Assembly (NCBI RefSeq): GCF_029690065.1
Contig: NZ_CP121463.1
Location: 2,294,001 to 2,358,000, forward strand
Origin: Arthrobacter sp. Y-9
GTDB lineage: Bacteria; Actinomycetota; Actinomycetes; Actinomycetales; Micrococcaceae
DNA: 64,000 nucleotides
Direction of reading: 5' to 3'
Shown: positions 61,325 through 64,000 of the stretch, in pieces
How the letters are laid out: the number at the start of each line of letters is the position of its first letter
Position numbering within the stretch: position 1 is the first letter of the stretch
The notes under the pieces: generated by a model
What the model was told of the DNA's origin: nothing
Database searches by the model: none
Seen by the model: only the letters and a program-made list of their open reading frames with translations
Made by a program: the position numbers and the translations under genes

Positions 61325-62215
61325 TTACGACGCGAGTGCGTCGGCACCGGCCACGATCTCGGTGAGCTCCTGCGTGATCTCGGCCTGACGGGCCGTGTTG
61401 CGCAGTCGCGTGTACTTTTTGATCAGCTCGGTCGCGTTGTCGCCTGCGGACTTCATGGCACGCTGACGGGCGGCCAGCTCGGACGCTGCGGCCTGCAGCA
61501 TCGCCGCGAAGATGCGGGATTCGATGTAGCGCGGCAGCAGCGAGTCCAGCACCTGCTCGGTCTCGGGCTCGAAGTCGTAGAGGGGCAGGATCTCCGCTTC
61601 CGGAGTATTCTCCTCTTCCACGACCTCCAGGGGCAGGAGGCGGACGACGGTCGGCTCCTGGGTCACCATGGACTTGAAGCGCGTGTACACCACGTGGATC
61701 TCCTCCACGCCGCCCTCTTCGAAGTCGGTGGCGAAGTCATCCAGGATGACCTTGCTGACCTCCTGAGCGGTTGCGAACTCCGGAGCATCGGTGCCGCCGG
61801 TCCAGACGCGGGCGTAAGGACGGGAACGGAAATCGAAGTAGGCCTGCGCCTTGCGACCCACCAGGTAGGTCTTGACGTCCTTGCCTTCGCTGTGGAGCAG
61901 CTCGATCAGGCCTTCGGCCTGCTTGAGCACACTCGCCGAGTACGCGCCGGCGAGACCACGGTCGGCCGTCATCACGACGACGGCGGCGCGGCGCACCTGA
62001 GCGGGCTCGGTGGTGAGCGGGTGCTCCACCTGGCTCTGGCTGGCGACAGCAGAAACGGCACGGGTGATGGCGCGGGCGTAGGGCTGGGATGCAGCCACAC
62101 GAGCACGTGCCTTACCGATGCGAGAGGTCGCGATCAGTTCCATCGCCTTGAAGATCTTGCGCATCGACGTGGTCGAGGCGATCTTCTGGCGGTAGACCCG
62201 GATCTGGGCTCCCAT
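61325..62215 (-). CDS. atpG: ATP synthase F1 gamma subunit
   Basis: 296 residues. Central rotating shaft: N-terminal helix [20 protein letters not shown], middle [21 protein letters not shown]-terminal helix [25 protein letters not shown] pattern (shown in part). Size typical. Preceded by an intercistronic hairpin after atpA. Confidence 0.97.
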   Translation of the reverse strand: MGAQIRVYRQKIASTTSMRKIFKAMELIATSRIGKARARVAASQPYARAITRAVSAVASQSQVEHPLTTEPAQVRRAAVVVMTADRGLAGAYSASVLKQAEGLIELLHSEGKDVKTYLVGRKAQAYFDFRSRPYARVWTGGTDAPEFATAQEVSKVILDDFATDFEEGGVEEIHVVYTRFKSMVTQEPTVVRLLPLEVVEEENTPEAEILPLYDFEPETEQVLDSLLPRYIESRIFAAMLQAAASELAARQRAMKSAGDNATELIKKYTRLRNTARQAEITQELTEIVAGADALAS

Positions 62216-62261
62216 ACTTGTCCTTTCTTAGGATCCAGCGGATCCAAGGCTCCGGTGCGGT

Positions 62262-62295
62262 ACCCCGGGGCCACCCGCGAAGGTGGCCCCGGGGT
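62262..62295 (-). other. Intercistronic hairpin between atpA and atpG
   Basis: Perfect 14-bp arms ACCCCGGGGCCACC (62262-62275) and GGTGGCCCCGGGGT (62282-62295) with loop CGCGAA, no T tract. It begins 9 nt after the atpA stop inside the operon. It may attenuate, protect atpA mRNA or set stoichiometry (alpha3 versus gamma1). Confidence 0.75.
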
Positions 62296-62303
62296 GACTG
62301 CCT

Positions 62304-63941
62304 CTAGCGCTTCTGCTTGACGATCTTTTCCTGGTCCACGGAGTCGCCCGAGATGGCCTCGTGCTCTTCGTGGCCGGCGCCGACCAGCTGGCTGTGACCC
62401 TCGCCGAAGAAGCCGCGCTTGAAGTCGGTGATCGCCGTCTTCAGAGCCTCGACCGTGTCGTTCTCCAGCAGGTTGGTCTGGCCGATGGTGGTCAGGATGG
62501 ACGTGCTGTGCTTCAGGTGCTCGAGGAACTCGGACTCGAAGCGGGACACGTCCTCGACCGGGACATCGTCCAGGTAGCCGTTGGTGCCGGCCCAGATGGA
62601 GACGACCTGGTTCTCGACCGGGTACGGCTGGTACTGGCCCTGCTTGAGCAGCTCCATGAGGCGGGCGCCACGGGTCAGCTGCTGGCGGGAAGCCGCATCC
62701 AGGTCCGAGGCGAACATGGCGAAGGCCTGCATGTCGCGGTACTGAGCGAGGTCCAGCTTCAAGGTGCCGGAGACCTTCTTCATGGCCTTGACCTGAGCGG
62801 AACCGCCCACGCGGGACACCGAGATGCCCACGTCGACAGCGGGACGCTGGTTGGCGTTGAAGAGGTCCGACTGCAGGAAGATCTGGCCGTCGGTGATGGA
62901 GATGACGTTGGTCGGGATGTAGGCGGACACGTCGTTCGCCTTCGTCTCGATGATCGGCAGACCGGTCATCGAGCCCGCGCCCAGCTCGTCGGAGAGCTTG
63001 GCACAACGCTCGAGCAGACGGGAGTGCAGGTAGAACACGTCACCCGGGTAGGCTTCACGTCCCGGCGGGCGGCGCAGCAGCAGCGACACGGCGCGGTAGG
63101 CTTCGGCCTGCTTGGAGAGGTCATCGAAGATGATGAGGACGTGCTTGCCGCCGTACATCCAGTGCTGGCCGATGGCCGAACCGGCGTACGGAGCCAGGTA
63201 CTTGAAGCCCGCGGGGTCGGAAGCCGGGGAGGCCACGATCGTGGTGTACTCCAGGGCGCCCTTCTCTTCCAGGGTCTGGCGCACAGCGGCGATGGTGGAC
63301 GCCTTCTGGCCGATCGCGACGTAGATGCAGCGAACCTGCTTGTTGACGTCGCCGGACTCCCAGTTGGCCTTCTGGTTGATGATGGTGTCCACCGCGATGG
63401 CCGTCTTACCGGTCTGGCGGTCACCGATGATCAGCTGACGCTGGCCACGGCCGATCGGGATCATGGCGTCGATGGCCTTGAGACCCGTCTGCATCGGCTC
63501 GTGGACCGACTTACGCTGGGTCACGCCCGGGGCCTGGAGCTCCAGTGCGCGGGTGCCCTCAGCCTTGATGTCGCCCAGGTCGTCGATGGGCTGGCCCAGC
63601 GGGTCAACCACGCGGCCGAGGAACGCGTCGCCGACGGGGACAGAAAGGATCTGACCCGTGCGGTGCACTTCCTGGCCTTCTTCGATACCGGTGAAGTCAC
63701 CGAGTACGATCACGCCGATCTCACGGACGTCAAGGTTCTGGGCCAGACCCAGAGTTCCATCCTCGAAGCGAAGGAGTTCGTTGGCCATGACCGAGGGAAG
63801 ACCCTCGACACGGGCGATACCGTCGCTGGCGGTGGTCACACGGCCGACCTCGACGCGCTCGGCGTTGCCGGGCTCGTAAGACGCCGCGAACTCGTTCAAG
63901 GCATTGCGGACGTCGTCGGCATTGATGGTCAATTCGGCCAT
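62304..63941 (-). CDS. atpA: ATP synthase F1 alpha subunit
   Basis: 545 residues. Non-catalytic nucleotide-binding subunit: P-loop [28 protein letters not shown]-like segment, [19 protein letters not shown], and [13 protein letters not shown]. The C-terminal 40 residues are a helical, charged extension. ATG 63941 chosen; frame is open to 63983. atpH would lie immediately to the right, beyond the 64000 edge. Confidence 0.98.
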   Translation of the reverse strand: MAELTINADDVRNALNEFAASYEPGNAERVEVGRVTTASDGIARVEGLPSVMANELLRFEDGTLGLAQNLDVREIGVIVLGDFTGIEEGQEVHRTGQILSVPVGDAFLGRVVDPLGQPIDDLGDIKAEGTRALELQAPGVTQRKSVHEPMQTGLKAIDAMIPIGRGQRQLIIGDRQTGKTAIAVDTIINQKANWESGDVNKQVRCIYVAIGQKASTIAAVRQTLEEKGALEYTTIVASPASDPAGFKYLAPYAGSAIGQHWMYGGKHVLIIFDDLSKQAEAYRAVSLLLRRPPGREAYPGDVFYLHSRLLERCAKLSDELGAGSMTGLPIIETKANDVSAYIPTNVISITDGQIFLQSDLFNANQRPAVDVGISVSRVGGSAQVKAMKKVSGTLKLDLAQYRDMQAFAMFASDLDAASRQQLTRGARLMELLKQGQYQPYPVENQVVSIWAGTNGYLDDVPVEDVSRFESEFLEHLKHSTSILTTIGQTNLLENDTVEALKTAITDFKRGFFGEGHSQLVGAGHEEHEAISGDSVDQEKIVKQKR

Positions 63942-64000
63942 CTGCAGTCCCTGCTCTCCTGTTTCGTGATCATCGCTGCTCACGATGACCTGGTGTTCTG

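Overview
The window is about 64 kb of GC-rich (roughly two-thirds G+C) actinobacterial chromosome. Gene content and order suggest a member of the Micrococcaceae close to Arthrobacter. The clues are: NucS instead of MutS/MutL; a nrtR-nadABC-cysteine desulfurase operon; the clpS-DUF2017-murI-MBL-rph-rdgB series; atpAGDC followed by a DUF2550 gene; many GTG/TTG starts; and many genes whose start codon lies 6-7 nt after a TANNNT -10 box. The genus is an inference; no database search was possible.

Layout. 1-2640: branched-chain amino acid genes on the minus strand (ilvD, then ilvB, which runs off the left edge). Between them lie a 15-residue leader peptide with a Val/Ile-rich run and a T-tailed attenuator hairpin. 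2918-6643: a tRNA-Lys(CTT) followed by a small accessory region. It holds a secreted Cys-rich protein with a two-TM partner, fragments, and three unknown minus-strand genes. It ends at a 28-bp inverted copy of the 3' half of the tRNA-Lys gene. 6774-17873: an APC permease, a PrxQ/BCP peroxidase, tRNA-Leu(TAG), an orphan peptide-type binding lipoprotein, malate:quinone oxidoreductase, an RND exporter, an LLM oxidoreductase-MarR pair with a clear operator, and a GtrA protein.

17900-23874: de novo NAD synthesis (nrtR-nadA-nadB-nadC-cysteine desulfurase). All junctions overlap by 4 nt and a palindromic NrtR-type operator lies in front. 24056-36640: mixed enzymes and regulators: two alpha/beta hydrolases, an MFS exporter, DUF2130, a VOC protein with a divergent WYL regulator, an aquaporin, a MerR gene with a 19-bp-spacer promoter, two DUF202 membrane proteins, an ADP-ribosylglycohydrolase, a DEDDh exonuclease, and an ABC-2 system under a YtrA-type GntR regulator. 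36721-43783: DedA, then the housekeeping series rdgB, rph, MBL, murI, DUF2017 and clpS, then NAD salvage (pncB-pncA).

43887-58941: a superfamily-2 helicase, DUF3039, nagB, an ABC-2 exporter pair, a thioredoxin-fold/TPR protein, a large membrane protein with an internal signal-peptide-like segment, an AI-2E family permease, hydrolases, an SGNH hydrolase, nucS and nagA. 59056-63941: F1 ATP synthase genes atpA, atpG, atpD, atpC and DUF2550 on the minus strand, running off the right edge toward atpH.

The most unusual material is the tRNA-Lys-flanked island. Next are two copies of a 24-bp-arm palindrome, both placed between convergent genes, and the dense set of predicted leaderless promoters. 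No CRISPR array, transposase, integrase or complete prophage was seen.
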